The notes: generated from the letters alone by a model not told the origin. DNA of 64,000 bases from an uncultured Lachnospiraceae bacterium (GCA_934351925.1 CAKRJT010000001.1:124001-188000), one strand, 5' to 3'. Positions 18,227 through 27,738 are shown, numbered from the stretch's first letter. Numbers and translations: made by a program.

Positions 18227-18811
18227 CTACTTTGATTCATCTAATGTCAGTCCGTAAGCAGGAAGAAAATGCTCCACGAAGAAATTCACCTCCGGGAGTT
18301 TCATGTCGAGTATCGACGCGAGTGTCGTCTCCTCCGCCTTACAGAAATCCTGATTTCCCATAGAACGCTCCTCAATGCACTTTATGAGCGCTGAGAGCTT
18401 GTCGGCAGCCTTGACATAGAGCCACATGACTGCCTCCTTCTCCGTATCCTGCATAATCGGCTCATAGTAAGGGCGCATCTCATCAGGAAGCCCTTCTAAG
18501 AGTTCGTCCTTCGCAACGCTCTCCACCTCCTTGTAGGCGTGGCGTATAAGAGGATTGTAGTACTTGACCGGAGTAGGCATATCGCCTGTTATAATCTCGG
18601 TCGCATCATGGTACATTCCCATGAGCGCTAATCTGTCCGGGTTAAGGTTTCCGCCATAATATACGTTATTTATGACACCGAGGGCGTGTGCTATCATCGC
18701 CACGTCCATGCTGTGCTCGCATATATTTTCCATTCGGGTGTTTCTCATAAGTCCCCAGCGGTTTATATATTTCATTCTGCCCATGATGGCAAAAAACTGA
18801 TTTTCCTTCAT
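18227..18811 (-). CDS. 5'-deoxynucleotidase, YfbR-like HD protein
   Basis: Predicted to dephosphorylate deoxyribonucleoside 5'-monophosphates. HD-domain ligands appear in ENICEHSMDVAMIAHAL and MYHDATEIITGDMPTPVKYYN, the second stretch being characteristic of YfbR-like enzymes. A later Asp lies in KAADKLSALIKCIEE. Length 194 residues, close to the E. coli enzyme. It starts with an ATG after AGGAATATATGAG, 32 nt downstream of metH. Confidence 0.88.
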   Translation of the reverse strand: MKENQFFAIMGRMKYINRWGLMRNTRMENICEHSMDVAMIAHALGVINNVYYGGNLNPDRLALMGMYHDATEIITGDMPTPVKYYNPLIRHAYKEVESVAKDELLEGLPDEMRPYYEPIMQDTEKEAVMWLYVKAADKLSALIKCIEERSMGNQDFCKAEETTLASILDMKLPEVNFFVEHFLPAYGLTLDESK

Positions 18812-18843
18812 CTCATATATTCCTATAACTTTCCAAATATGTA

Positions 18844-21258
18844 TTACACGCCGAATACCTCGCGGGCAGCGGCAACCGTATCCATCGCATCCTTGGCATA
18901 GTAATCTGCACCAATCTGCTTTGCATACTCAGGTGTCAGAACGGCGCCTCCCACTACAACCTTACAGTCAACCTTGTTCTCCCTTAAAAGCTGAATGGTC
19001 TTTTCCATGCTGACAAGTGTGGTCGTCATAAGTGCCGACAGACCGACAAGCTTCGCCTTGTGCTCTATCGCCGCGTTGACAACCGTCATGTAGTCGACGT
19101 CCTTTCCGAGGTCAATTACAGTGTAACCGTAGTTCTCAAGAATAACCTTCACGATGTTCTTTCCGATATCGTGCACATCACCCTTGACCGTCGCCATGAC
19201 TATCTTACCCTTGCTGACAGGTGTCTTATTGTCCGCAGCAAGCTTCTTCTTAATAACCTCGAACGATGCCTGTGTGACCTCCGCCGCGAGAATGAGCTGT
19301 GGAAGAAACACCTTACCCTTCTCAAAGTTCTTTCCGATGCGGTCAAGCGCCGGTATGAGCGTCCCGTTGATTATGTCAAGAGCCTCCATGTGCTCCAGCA
19401 TCTCTGCCGTTATCCTTGCGCCATCATTCTTTAGACCGTTCTCGACTGCGTAGGCGAGAGTTCCCTTCTCGAAGCCGCTCTCCCCCGCAGCAGGCGTGCT
19501 CTTTGGTGTCTCAGCCTTTCCCGCCTTGGCAGGCGTATATCCGTTGTATGTCCGGATATATTCCATAGAATTGCGGTCTATTCCCGTGAGGAGTCTGTAG
19601 GCGCGCACCGCACCCGTCATGGACACCACGTTAGGGTTGATGATAGGCAGCGTAAGCCCATAAGTCAGCGCCATCGCGAGGAAGTTCTGGTTCACGAGCT
19701 CCCTGTAAGGAAGTCCGAAGGAAATGTTCGACACACCCAGCACCGTGTTAAGTCCTAACTCATATCTCACCGTGTGGAGCGCGTTGAGTGTCTCCATAAC
19801 TCCGTCCTGCTCCGCCGACGCAGTGAGCGTGAGACAGTCGATAAACACATTCTCCTTCGGTATTCCAAGTGAAAGCGCCCTGTCAAGAATCTTCTTAGCT
19901 ATAGCCACGCGCTCAGGCGCAGTCTTAGGTATTCCGTTCTCGTCAAGCGTGAGTCCGACAACGCAGGCACCATATTTTTTTACAAGCGGAAGCACATTGT
20001 TCAGGGAGTTCTCCTCACCGTTGACCGAGTTGACGATAGGCTTACCGCTGTACACACGAAGTCCTGCCTCGAGCACCTCCGGTATCGTGCTGTCAATCTG
20101 AAGCGGAACATCGCACACCGACTGAATGGCTCTTATAGCGTCGACCATCATATCGCGCTCATCTATCTCTGGTAGTCCGACGTTAACATCAAGTATCTCC
20201 GCTCCGCCGTCTATCTGCTCAAGCGCCTGATTCATAATATAGTCCAGATTGTGATCCTTAAGTGCCTGCTTAAAAAGCTTCTTGCCCGTAGGATTTATTC
20301 TCTCACCGATAATTCTAGGCTGGTTGATCACAACCGTGCTGCTCGCGGTACATACCGCCGAAGGAATACTACATTCCCTCCCGATAAACTCTGCTCCATC
20401 GAGAGCCTTCTTCAGCTCTGCGATATACTCAGGACCTGTTCCGCAGCAGCCGCCCATTATGGTTGCACCTATCTGTGCCATCCTTGCCATCTTTGAGGCA
20501 AATTCCTGCGGTGTCACGTTGTACTCATTGGTCACAGGGTCAGGAAGTCCCGCATTAGGTTTCACGACAAGCGGGAGTCTTGTGAACCTTCCAAGCTCCT
20601 CGACAACCGGATAGAGCTCGTCAGGTCCGAGCGAGCAGTTCACTCCAACCGCGTCGACGCCAAGCCCTTCCATGGTAAGAGCCATCGCCGAGACCTGACA
20701 GCCTGTGAAGGTTCTCATGTTCTGCTCAAAGGTCATCGTACAGATTATAGGCAGGTCCGTGTTCTCCTTAGCTGCGAGCACTGCCGCCTTCAGCTCCAGC
20801 AGATCCGTCATGGTCTCAAACACTATGACATCTGCGTCCCTTCCTGCTATCACCTGCTCCTTATAAATGTCGTAAGCCTCCTCGAACTTCAGATCGCCCG
20901 TAGGCTCCACAAGCCTTCCTATAGGTCCTATGTCGAGTGCTACTATGCAGTCCGTGCCCTCGCACGCCTTTCTCGCATTTTCAATGCCCTTCTTTACGAC
21001 CTGCTCGACAGTGTAGCCGCAGTCCGCAAGCTTATAGCGGTTTCCGCCAAATGTATTGGTGTATATTATGTCCGAACCGCTCTGCACATACTGTCTGTGA
21101 ATTCCGACAAGAAGCTCCTCATTGGTAAATGACAGAACCTCCGGTATCTGGCCCAGCTTGAGCCCGGATGCCTGCAGCATCGTTCCCATGGCACCGTCTA
21201 ACAGTATATATTTTTTATCCGCCTTATTTTTCTTTTCAAGTAATGTCCTAAGCTCCAC
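18844..21258 (-). CDS. metH: Cobalamin-dependent methionine synthase, catalytic part
   Basis: Transfers the methyl group of methyltetrahydrofolate to homocysteine through cobalamin. Domains in order: homocysteine-binding (about 1-290, zinc Cys in GVNCSLGP and MGGCCGTG), pterin-binding (about 310-560, GERINPTGK), B12 cap (about 605-680), and cobalamin-binding (about 690-805, DVHDIGKNIV with the axial His). The C-terminal reactivation domain is missing and is encoded separately by the overlapping upstream gene. About 804 residues. The GTG at 21258 with AAGGG eight bases upstream is preferred to a GTG at 21267. No B12 or SAM riboswitch is visible immediately upstream. Confidence 0.94.
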   Translation of the reverse strand: MELRTLLEKKNKADKKYILLDGAMGTMLQASGLKLGQIPEVLSFTNEELLVGIHRQYVQSGSDIIYTNTFGGNRYKLADCGYTVEQVVKKGIENARKACEGTDCIVALDIGPIGRLVEPTGDLKFEEAYDIYKEQVIAGRDADVIVFETMTDLLELKAAVLAAKENTDLPIICTMTFEQNMRTFTGCQVSAMALTMEGLGVDAVGVNCSLGPDELYPVVEELGRFTRLPLVVKPNAGLPDPVTNEYNVTPQEFASKMARMAQIGATIMGGCCGTGPEYIAELKKALDGAEFIGRECSIPSAVCTASSTVVINQPRIIGERINPTGKKLFKQALKDHNLDYIMNQALEQIDGGAEILDVNVGLPEIDERDMMVDAIRAIQSVCDVPLQIDSTIPEVLEAGLRVYSGKPIVNSVNGEENSLNNVLPLVKKYGACVVGLTLDENGIPKTAPERVAIAKKILDRALSLGIPKENVFIDCLTLTASAEQDGVMETLNALHTVRYELGLNTVLGVSNISFGLPYRELVNQNFLAMALTYGLTLPIINPNVVSMTGAVRAYRLLTGIDRNSMEYIRTYNGYTPAKAGKAETPKSTPAAGESGFEKGTLAYAVENGLKNDGARITAEMLEHMEALDIINGTLIPALDRIGKNFEKGKVFLPQLILAAEVTQASFEVIKKKLAADNKTPVSKGKIVMATVKGDVHDIGKNIVKVILENYGYTVIDLGKDVDYMTVVNAAIEHKAKLVGLSALMTTTLVSMEKTIQLLRENKVDCKVVVGGAVLTPEYAKQIGADYYAKDAMDTVAAAREVFGV

Positions 21259-21928
21259 AGTGTTCACCCTTCTTTCGGAATGTGCAGATGTCCTTCATGC
21301 TGCACACGCTGCACCCACTTCTCTTTTTCTCTATTCTGCTGCCCGATATTCCAATGACAGCCGTAACCGACTTACAGGGGGTCATAAGCCCACCCCCTGT
21401 AATATTAACGCCTATTCTCTTCTGAGCCGAGAGCACGTCCAAAAACTCTCTCTGCGACTCAAGCGGAAAGTCCCCATATCCCGGACTGAATCGCCATGTA
21501 GAATACTTTCCTTCAAATTGTCGTAAAATCTCATGCTCGACAATATCACATACCTGCTCAACGGCAGCGGAAGCCATACTGTCAGCGATAAGCGCAGCAG
21601 ACATGCTCTTCACCGAGAGCTGCCTTATCAGTCTGTCGACACCATCCGAGAGCGTCACTGCCAATAGCACTGCCCCGTCGCAGCCCTCCAAATGCCCCGC
21701 TATTGAATGTCCGCACAGCCTGAAGGTTGTCCCGTCAAGAACCGTCTCCCCGGCTGTACTGTCCGCCCAATCTATCTTAAAATATCTGTATGTATATTTC
21801 GCATCTATTACCGAAAGCAGTTTTTCTTCGCAATCCCCTGCAATCTCCATTGTCTGCCCGTCAGGAGCCGACGAACCGTACCCAAGATAACGGAACGCCT
21901 CTGCCCTGTTGATATTATCAAGCTTCAT
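21248..21928 (-). CDS. Stand-alone methionine synthase reactivation domain
   Basis: Corresponds to the S-adenosylmethionine-binding activation domain of MetH, here as a separate 226-residue protein. It shows RYFKIDWADST, VLAVTLSDGVDRLIRQL, the SAM-contact region FSPGYGDFPLESQREFLDVL, and the late MTPCKSVTAVIG. A C-terminal Cys-rich tail (CSVCSMKDICTF) follows. The reading frame overlaps the start of metH, which ensures coupled synthesis. It should reductively remethylate inactive cob(II)alamin on MetH. Confidence 0.9.
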   Translation of the reverse strand: MKLDNINRAEAFRYLGYGSSAPDGQTMEIAGDCEEKLLSVIDAKYTYRYFKIDWADSTAGETVLDGTTFRLCGHSIAGHLEGCDGAVLLAVTLSDGVDRLIRQLSVKSMSAALIADSMASAAVEQVCDIVEHEILRQFEGKYSTWRFSPGYGDFPLESQREFLDVLSAQKRIGVNITGGGLMTPCKSVTAVIGISGSRIEKKRSGCSVCSMKDICTFRKKGEHCGA

Positions 21929-21966
21929 GTTCTGTCTGTTTCCTCAAATTCCGGCAAGAGCCTTTA

Positions 21967-23025
21967 TTATTTTGTTGAAAACTTATATACGGTGATATAT
22001 TTAAAAGGTACTCCCGCCTTGACAACCGACGATTTAAATGCCTTGTTGTTCACCGCATCCGGGAAAAACTGTGTCTCGAAACATACGCCGCCGTGCCTCT
22101 CATAACAGCAGTCCTCCTTGCCTCTGGCTCCGCCGTTAAGGAAGTTGCCCGTGTATATCTGCATGCCCGGCATCTGTGTAAATACCTCCATGTATCTTCC
22201 GCTCTTTTCGTCATAGAGGCTTCCCGCAAGCTCAACCTCGCCATTATTTTTCAGGACGAAATTATGATCGTATCCGCCTGCAAGCACAAGCGGTTCATAG
22301 TCTGCATTGATATCGGCACCGATAGCCTTCGGCTCTGTGAAGTCCATAGGTGTTCCCTTCACGCTTCTATACTCGCCTGTCGGGATAAGCTCCGCGTCCG
22401 ACGGTGTAAATTCATCTGCCGCAAGCCACATCTTCTGCTCATACACCGTGCCCGAGGAATGCCCGGCAAGGTTAAAATAAGAGTGGTTCGTGAGGTTGAC
22501 AACCGTGTCCGCATCCGAAACGCCCTCATACTCGAGTATAACGCTGTCGTCCTCGGTGAGTATGTAGGTTATGGAGACATGAAGCTCTCCCGGCATTCCC
22601 TGATCCCCGTCCGGGCTCACAAGTGAGAAGCATACTGCCTGTCCTCTCTCATTGTCGGCAGCCTCTCCTTCCCATCTTCTTCTGCTGTAGCTGTCAGGAC
22701 CGCTGTGCAGATTGTTCTCGCCGTTATTCTTTGCAAGGTTATACTCCACACCATTTATCGTAAAGCGCGCATTCTTCGTGCGATTCGCAATTCTTCCTAT
22801 GACGACACCGAAATTCTCGCCGTTGCCTGTCTCATACTGTTCGACATTGTCATAGCCGAGCACGACATCGGAAAGCTTTCCCTCCCTGTCGGCGGTCTCG
22901 AGCGACTGAAGCGCTGCTCCAAGCTCTATAACCTTCATCTTAGTACCGTTTCCGTTGGTGACAGTGAAGGAATACACTGTCTCCCCTTTACTGTTCTGTC
23001 CAAATACCTCTTTGATAATTCCCAT
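21967..23025 (-). CDS. galM: Aldose 1-epimerase (galactose mutarotase)
   Basis: Interconverts alpha and beta anomers of galactose or glucose in the cytoplasm. The catalytic His lies in VVNLTNHSYFNLAGH and the catalytic Glu in VCFETQFFPDAVN. GRIANRTKNARF and HSGPDSYSRR are further signature stretches. Length 352 residues, normal. The ATG is preceded by GGGAGGTGCACTA. It could serve the galactose released by the GH53 and GH2 enzymes of this window. Confidence 0.94.
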   Translation of the reverse strand: MGIIKEVFGQNSKGETVYSFTVTNGNGTKMKVIELGAALQSLETADREGKLSDVVLGYDNVEQYETGNGENFGVVIGRIANRTKNARFTINGVEYNLAKNNGENNLHSGPDSYSRRRWEGEAADNERGQAVCFSLVSPDGDQGMPGELHVSITYILTEDDSVILEYEGVSDADTVVNLTNHSYFNLAGHSSGTVYEQKMWLAADEFTPSDAELIPTGEYRSVKGTPMDFTEPKAIGADINADYEPLVLAGGYDHNFVLKNNGEVELAGSLYDEKSGRYMEVFTQMPGMQIYTGNFLNGGARGKEDCCYERHGGVCFETQFFPDAVNNKAFKSSVVKAGVPFKYITVYKFSTK

Positions 23026-23099
23026 TAGTGCACCTCCCAGACAAATATACTGTTTTCACAATATAAATATACTGCTTTCTGATTAAGCAATAAAATGTG

Positions 23100-24533
23100 T
23101 TACTTCTTCAACTTTGCCCTTACCATCCGGCAAAGATATATCACGCTCTTTTTGTTGAACAAAAAGAGATAAATTACATATATGAAAGCCACCCCAACAA
23201 AAGCGACCGGCGATGACACCCTCCAGCACATATACGCACTGCCGGATACTATTACAAGCTCCGCCACCATATCCATAACTGTCTCAAACCGCACGTCCTT
23301 ATCCCCGAGCAGTCTCTCGAGATAAAACTGCGATATAAAATACCTGACACCTATCGAACACACCATAAAAAGTATGATAGCGTCTATGCTGTGCAGGCAG
23401 TATGCCCCGACAATGCTGAGCACTATGCTGAATGCCATCGAAAACAGATTGACGAACAGCAGAAATCTCTCTTTTCTTAACACCTTAAAATAGGTGGCAC
23501 ACACAAGATTCATCTTTCCGTCAAAAATACACATAGGCAGCAGAATAGCCATATACGCAAGGCTCACCCTATACTGTGGAAGCCATAGCCTTAGGATTTC
23601 CTTGGCAGGTATATACACCAGAAATACAACCGGGAGCACCACATTCAGGACATGTTTGGACATTTCAAACAAATCCTTCTGGCGCTTGTCATCAATCTGC
23701 CTGAGCGCCGGAAACAGCACCATGGAAATCTGCGACACAAACAGAAGGAAGAAATTGGTGAGTGTCAGTGAGAAGGATACCTCGCCAAAATCCTCAATCC
23801 CCCAATATCTGTCTATTATAAATCTTCCTCCGCCGAGTATGAGATTGCCCGCTATGTTGGCTATTGTGAGATTAATGCCAATCCTGATACTGTCAAGTGC
23901 CTCCACAGCCACTGTCTTAAACGCCGTCCTGCCGGCAAACACAACCTCTCTGCCCTTGTACACGCAGTATATCATCGCACAGAGCTTCGCGAGCATATAG
24001 AGCCACACATAGGTCTTGTAATCACTGCTCTTTAACACAAACAATGCCAGTATAGACACCATGAACACAATCTTGTCAATCATCACCGACATGGAATACA
24101 GCCTCGTCTCATTAGCTGCCTGAAATACACAGCCAAGATACAGCGTAAGATTGTATAAAAGCATGTATACGGCTGTCATTATGAAAACGAACTCCGTGTC
24201 AATTCCATCCTGGGTGAACACTGCCCACAGTGTAATTCCTGCCGCTATGACGGACTGAAAAAGCGCCCCGAACCAGAACTGGCCGCCGAGCAGCTTCTTG
24301 TCCATGTCCTCGTACTCTATGCCGCCTATCTTTAAATATACGCCATCATTGAGTCCGAAATGAAAAAACCCCGTGTAGCCCGTATAAAAAAGGAAAAGTG
24401 ACCAGTAGCCATAATTCACCTTGTCAAAGAACTTAGGCAGAATGAGTGAGGTGAGTATACTAAGCAGCAACGATATTCCCTGTGCCGCAAAAGCATAAAT
24501 TATATTCCTTAATATTCTTCTTTCCTGTTTCAT
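23100..24533 (-). CDS. Polysaccharide flippase (Wzx/MATE-like)
   Basis: Membrane protein of about 477 residues with 12-14 predicted membrane segments. It begins with RRILRNIIYAFAAQGIS, typical of oligosaccharide flippases of the polysaccharide-biosynthesis superfamily, which translocate lipid-linked sugars. The start is taken as the ATG at 24533, directly after the decarboxylase stop and a TTG, so translation is probably coupled. With the upstream UDP-sugar gene it suggests a surface-glycan function, but no glycosyltransferases are adjacent. Confidence 0.82.
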   Translation of the reverse strand: MKQERRILRNIIYAFAAQGISLLLSILTSLILPKFFDKVNYGYWSLFLFYTGYTGFFHFGLNDGVYLKIGGIEYEDMDKKLLGGQFWFGALFQSVIAAGITLWAVFTQDGIDTEFVFIMTAVYMLLYNLTLYLGCVFQAANETRLYSMSVMIDKIVFMVSILALFVLKSSDYKTYVWLYMLAKLCAMIYCVYKGREVVFAGRTAFKTVAVEALDSIRIGINLTIANIAGNLILGGGRFIIDRYWGIEDFGEVSFSLTLTNFFLLFVSQISMVLFPALRQIDDKRQKDLFEMSKHVLNVVLPVVFLVYIPAKEILRLWLPQYRVSLAYMAILLPMCIFDGKMNLVCATYFKVLRKERFLLFVNLFSMAFSIVLSIVGAYCLHSIDAIILFMVCSIGVRYFISQFYLERLLGDKDVRFETVMDMVAELVIVSGSAYMCWRVSSPVAFVGVAFIYVIYLFLFNKKSVIYLCRMVRAKLKK

Positions 24534-24536
24534 CAA

Positions 24537-25469
24537 TTATATCACGGTCCTAAAGAACTCTATCGTCTTTTTAAGTCCATCCTCCAGCTTGATAGCAGGC
24601 TTCCATGACAGTTCCCTTTCGGCAAGGTCTATCACCGGCTTTCTCTGCGTCGGGTCATCTGACGGAAGCGGCATATATACAAGCTTAGAAGAGCTTCCTG
24701 TGAGCTCGATAACCATCTGTGCAAGCTGCTTCATGGTAAATTCTCCCGGATTTCCAAGATTGACCGGGCCTGTAAAGCCATCCCTCGAATTCATCATCCT
24801 GACCATTCCGTCAATCAGATCATCGACATAGCAAAAGCTCCTCGTCTGATTTCCGTCACCGTATATTGTTATATCCTCGCCTTTTAACGCCTGAACAATA
24901 AAGTTAGATACAACTCTTCCGTCCTCCGGGTTCATTCTCGGACCATAGGTATTAAAAATGCGGATAACCTTAATATCTACCCCATGCTGTCTGTGGTAGT
25001 CAAAAAATAAGGTCTCCGCCATTCTCTTTCCCTCGTCATAGCAGGAACGTATTCCGATAGGGTTGACATTCCCTCTATAGCTCTCAGGCTGCGGATGTAT
25101 CTGCGGATCACCGTATACCTCGCTTGTGCTCGCCTGAAGTATCCGCGCATGTGTCCTCTTCGCAAGACCCAGCAGATTCATCGCCCCATATACGCTAGTC
25201 TTGGCAGTCTTGATAGGATCGTACTGATAGTGAGGTGGGCTCGCCGGGCATGCAAGATTATATATCCGGTCAGCCTCCACATACAGCGGCTGTGTAATAT
25301 CATGTCTCATAAATTCGAAGTAAGGATTATCCATAAGATGCCTTATATTGTCCTTGCTTCCCGTAAACAGATTGTCGACGCAGATTACCTCGTTTCCCTC
25401 GTTTAAAAGTCTCTCACAGAGGTGTGAGCCCAGAAAACCTGCACCACCGGTAACTAAAACTCTGTTCAT
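24537..25469 (-). CDS. UDP-glucuronate decarboxylase-like SDR enzyme
   Basis: NAD-dependent nucleotide-sugar enzyme of the extended SDR family, best matching UDP-glucuronate decarboxylase (UDP-xylose synthase). The Rossmann motif is GGAGFLGSHLCERL and the catalytic Tyr/Lys are in RSCYDEGKRMAETL. STSEVYGDP, RIFNTYGPRM and TRSFCYVDDLIDGM are family signatures. Length 310 residues. The ATG follows AGGAATCTTAATA. A promoter-like repeat array lies directly upstream. An alternative is another UDP-sugar 4-epimerase or dehydratase. Confidence 0.87.
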   Translation of the reverse strand: MNRVLVTGGAGFLGSHLCERLLNEGNEVICVDNLFTGSKDNIRHLMDNPYFEFMRHDITQPLYVEADRIYNLACPASPPHYQYDPIKTAKTSVYGAMNLLGLAKRTHARILQASTSEVYGDPQIHPQPESYRGNVNPIGIRSCYDEGKRMAETLFFDYHRQHGVDIKVIRIFNTYGPRMNPEDGRVVSNFIVQALKGEDITIYGDGNQTRSFCYVDDLIDGMVRMMNSRDGFTGPVNLGNPGEFTMKQLAQMVIELTGSSSKLVYMPLPSDDPTQRKPVIDLAERELSWKPAIKLEDGLKKTIEFFRTVI

Positions 25470-25501
25470 TATTAAGATTCCTCGATTCCATTCACATTCA
25501 C

Positions 25502-25601
25502 ATTATATAATTATATATGTATTCCTGTTTCAAATCATATAATTATATATGTATTCCTGTTTCAAATTATATAGTTATATACATGTATTCCTGTACTTTA
25601 A
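25502..25601. repeat. Three tandem 32-bp AT-rich repeats with promoter-like content
   Basis: Units at 25502-25533, 25534-25565 and 25566-25601. The first two differ at one base and the third is divergent. Each holds a palindromic core (TATATAATTATATA in the first two) and the constant ATTCCTGT. On the minus strand the first two units contain TTGAAA followed 17-18 nt later by TTATAT or TATATA. The array fills the gap between the XRE stop and the decarboxylase start and may hold its promoter. Confidence 0.85.
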
Positions 25602-25897
25602 TTATTCTTCTCTTTAAGTGTGACCTCAACCTCAAGTCCCATACTGTCTGCCACGCGAACAATCATGTCAAGTGTCGGATTATACTTCCCGCTCTCAAGA
25701 CGGCTTATGTTCGGTCTCTGTATTCCCGTGCTGTCAGAGATGTCTGCCTGTGTTATCTTCTTAGCCTTGCGATAACGGATAAGCTGCTCAATAAGCTGTC
25801 TCCTCGTCTCAAGCTGTATATTCTCCACCTGTTTCTTATTGTTCTTCTTGGATGCCTGAACATTCTGCCCGGCAGTCTCATTTGCGTTATTAGCCAT
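25598..25897 (-). CDS. XRE-family transcriptional regulator
   Basis: Small DNA-binding protein of 99 residues. A polar, Asn/Lys-rich N-terminal tail of about 28 residues is followed by a helix-turn-helix of XRE type (KKITQADISDSTGIQRPNIS, then RLESGKYNPTLDMIVRVADS) and a short beta-like end (GLEVEVTLKEK). It lies upstream of the decarboxylase-flippase pair across the repeat array and may control it. It has its own strong promoter. Confidence 0.88.
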   Translation of the reverse strand: MANNANETAGQNVQASKKNNKKQVENIQLETRRQLIEQLIRYRKAKKITQADISDSTGIQRPNISRLESGKYNPTLDMIVRVADSMGLEVEVTLKEKNN

Positions 25898-25956
25898 ATT
25901 TTCCTCCGTTTTTCTGTCTAAAACAAAATAACTCCCGTATCATTTAGGATTTTATT

Positions 25957-25985
25957 ATATTATCATAATCGAAACTTGCTGTCAA
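25957..25985 (-). promoter_or_regulatory. Sigma-A promoter of the XRE gene
   Basis: TTGACA (25985-25980), a 17-nt spacer and TAATAT (25962-25957) on the minus strand. Confidence 0.8.
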
Positions 25986-26014
25986 TCTTCATTTAATATT
26001 TCTTTAGCAATAAC

Positions 26015-26043
26015 TTGAATTTATTCTTATATTAGAATATAAT
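26015..26043 (+). promoter_or_regulatory. Sigma-A promoter of the DUF975 operon
   Basis: TTGAAT (26015-26020), a 17-nt spacer and TATAAT (26038-26043). It is 64 nt before the start codon and divergent from the XRE promoter. Confidence 0.78.
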
Positions 26044-26106
26044 GTCAAAAGGTGTCCACATTTTTAATTTTTACTTGTTTTATCAATACTGTTAGGGGAG
26101 ATTTTC

Positions 26107-26910
26107 ATGTACAACCATTCTGTTTCCAGCATAAAAAAAGCCGCACGAAGAATTCTTGGCTCTTATTTTTTCCGATGTGTACTCGCAAGCTTTGCAGCCG
26201 GCACAGGTATTATCCTTGTTTTTAACTATATATTAGATGGAACCATGCAGGTTGACGATGCCTTCGACATAAGCGTATTTTACCGGTCACTTATCAATTC
26301 ATCATCCGCTGACGAACTATACCAGTCAATATACAGCAGCATCGCCTCCATGGTAAGCGCAATCGGCTATGACGCATATTCAGCCATGCTCAGGCGTTTT
26401 GCACTGGCAGCCGTCATATCGTACCTGATAAAACTTATGTACAATTTTCTTATAGTTTATCCATTTGAAGTCGGCGGATGCCGTTTCTACATGGACGCAC
26501 ACTACACTGAGCCCAAGTACAAGACGCTCCTTGCAGGCTTTAACGGCAATTATCTCAATGCGGTGCTTATCCTGTTTCTGCGCCGCCTGAAGGTATTTTT
26601 GTGGTCATTGCTGTTAATTGTGCCAGGTGTCATCAAAAATTACGAGACCTTCATGGTTCCGTACCTTCTCGCAGAAAATCCCGACATCGACAGGCGCGAG
26701 GTATTCCGTCTCAGCAAAGAGATGATGTATGGCAATAAGCTCAATCTTTTCATATTGAACCTTTCATTTATCGGATGGCTCATGCTTTCCACGCTTACAG
26801 GTGGTGTGGCATATATATTTTTTGTCGGACCTTATTATGACGCTTCACTTGCCAACATGGCAATGCGCGTGAAATCAGAGTACAACAGCAATACAGGGGG
26901 AGAATACTAA
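26107..26910 (+). CDS. DUF975 family membrane protein
   Basis: Integral membrane protein of 267 residues with about five or six hydrophobic segments. The N-terminus IKKAARRILGSYFFRCVLAS and the stretch LIVPGVIKNYETFMVPYLLAENPDI are typical of the DUF975 family of Firmicutes, whose function is unknown. The ATG has AGGGGAG upstream. Translation is coupled to the next gene (TAATG overlap). Confidence 0.83.
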   Translation: MYNHSVSSIKKAARRILGSYFFRCVLASFAAGTGIILVFNYILDGTMQVDDAFDISVFYRSLINSSSADELYQSIYSSIASMVSAIGYDAYSAMLRRFALAAVISYLIKLMYNFLIVYPFEVGGCRFYMDAHYTEPKYKTLLAGFNGNYLNAVLILFLRRLKVFLWSLLLIVPGVIKNYETFMVPYLLAENPDIDRREVFRLSKEMMYGNKLNLFILNLSFIGWLMLSTLTGGVAYIFFVGPYYDASLANMAMRVKSEYNSNTGGEY

Positions 26911-27722
26911 TGGGAATAATTATATTTTTTATAATCTGGTACTTCGCATACGCCAGAAACAATCCTAAGATATTTGACAAGCTCAAGAAAAAGAAGGGAC
27001 TCATAATCTTTATCCTTATAGCACTGTTCTTTTCAAATGCCTCCGAGTGGCTGCTCGGACTCTCCTTTGCCCTGGGTGCTCTCTTCATCCCATGCTATAT
27101 TTTCTACAAGCTGGCAAAGGCAATCTCGGGCTCTGATGAAAAGGCCAGAAAAAAAGAGGCAAAGCAGGTTCGAAACAGCACAATCCCTAAGTCGGAACAG
27201 CTTCCAAATGCAGTACCCAAGCGAATTAAGATTGTCGAGAAGTTCAATGATAAATATAATCTCACGCTCACACCTTCACAGATACAGACCATAGTCGACG
27301 CCTCTTATGTCTCAACTGACTGGGAATACCTCATTCTGTCGATGCAGAAGGAATATCAGACAATCCATCAGTGGTACAAGGCTCCTATCGGCGGCTGGCT
27401 GCGTGTCTACCTGAAGGTATTTGATGTCCAGACGGTCTCCTCAGACATGGCTCAGCAGAAGCGTATCTGCATCGACTCCTTCGACCAGATATTCCGCTCG
27501 ATAGACCTGACCTCATACAACACTCCGGCATGGGACATCAACCGTATAAACAACACCTACATGACAAATTTCGATGACATCTCCTTTATGATGGCTTACC
27601 GTTTTCTCGAGGCGAACGGCCGTAAGTACACCCTCGGCGAGGTTGAGATACTCCATACCGACGATGAACTCTCAGACCTCAAGAAGAAGTATGATGCTGC
27701 GGAGGGGATTGGGGCTCATTAA
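26910..27722 (+). CDS. Membrane-anchored protein of unknown function
   Basis: 270 residues that I do not recognise. The N-terminus has two or three hydrophobic segments (about 2-14, 30-46 and 48-70), then a basic stretch rich in Lys/Arg (residues 72-100), then a soluble C-terminal domain of about 170 residues, probably cytoplasmic. It shares one base with the DUF975 stop codon, so the two proteins are made together and may interact. The coding region ends shortly before a dispersed repeat at 27739. Confidence 0.7.
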   Translation: MGIIIFFIIWYFAYARNNPKIFDKLKKKKGLIIFILIALFFSNASEWLLGLSFALGALFIPCYIFYKLAKAISGSDEKARKKEAKQVRNSTIPKSEQLPNAVPKRIKIVEKFNDKYNLTLTPSQIQTIVDASYVSTDWEYLILSMQKEYQTIHQWYKAPIGGWLRVYLKVFDVQTVSSDMAQQKRICIDSFDQIFRSIDLTSYNTPAWDINRINNTYMTNFDDISFMMAYRFLEANGRKYTLGEVEILHTDDELSDLKKKYDAAEGIGAH

Positions 27723-27738
27723 TTACATTATCAATGAT

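Noticed and set aside
18828..21966. Cobalamin or SAM riboswitch for methionine synthase
   Set aside because: Only 38 nt lie between the reactivation gene and galM and no B12-box or SAM-box-like elements are seen.
25502..25601. Possible CRISPR array
   Set aside because: The 32-bp units are head-to-tail without unique spacers, and no cas genes are present.
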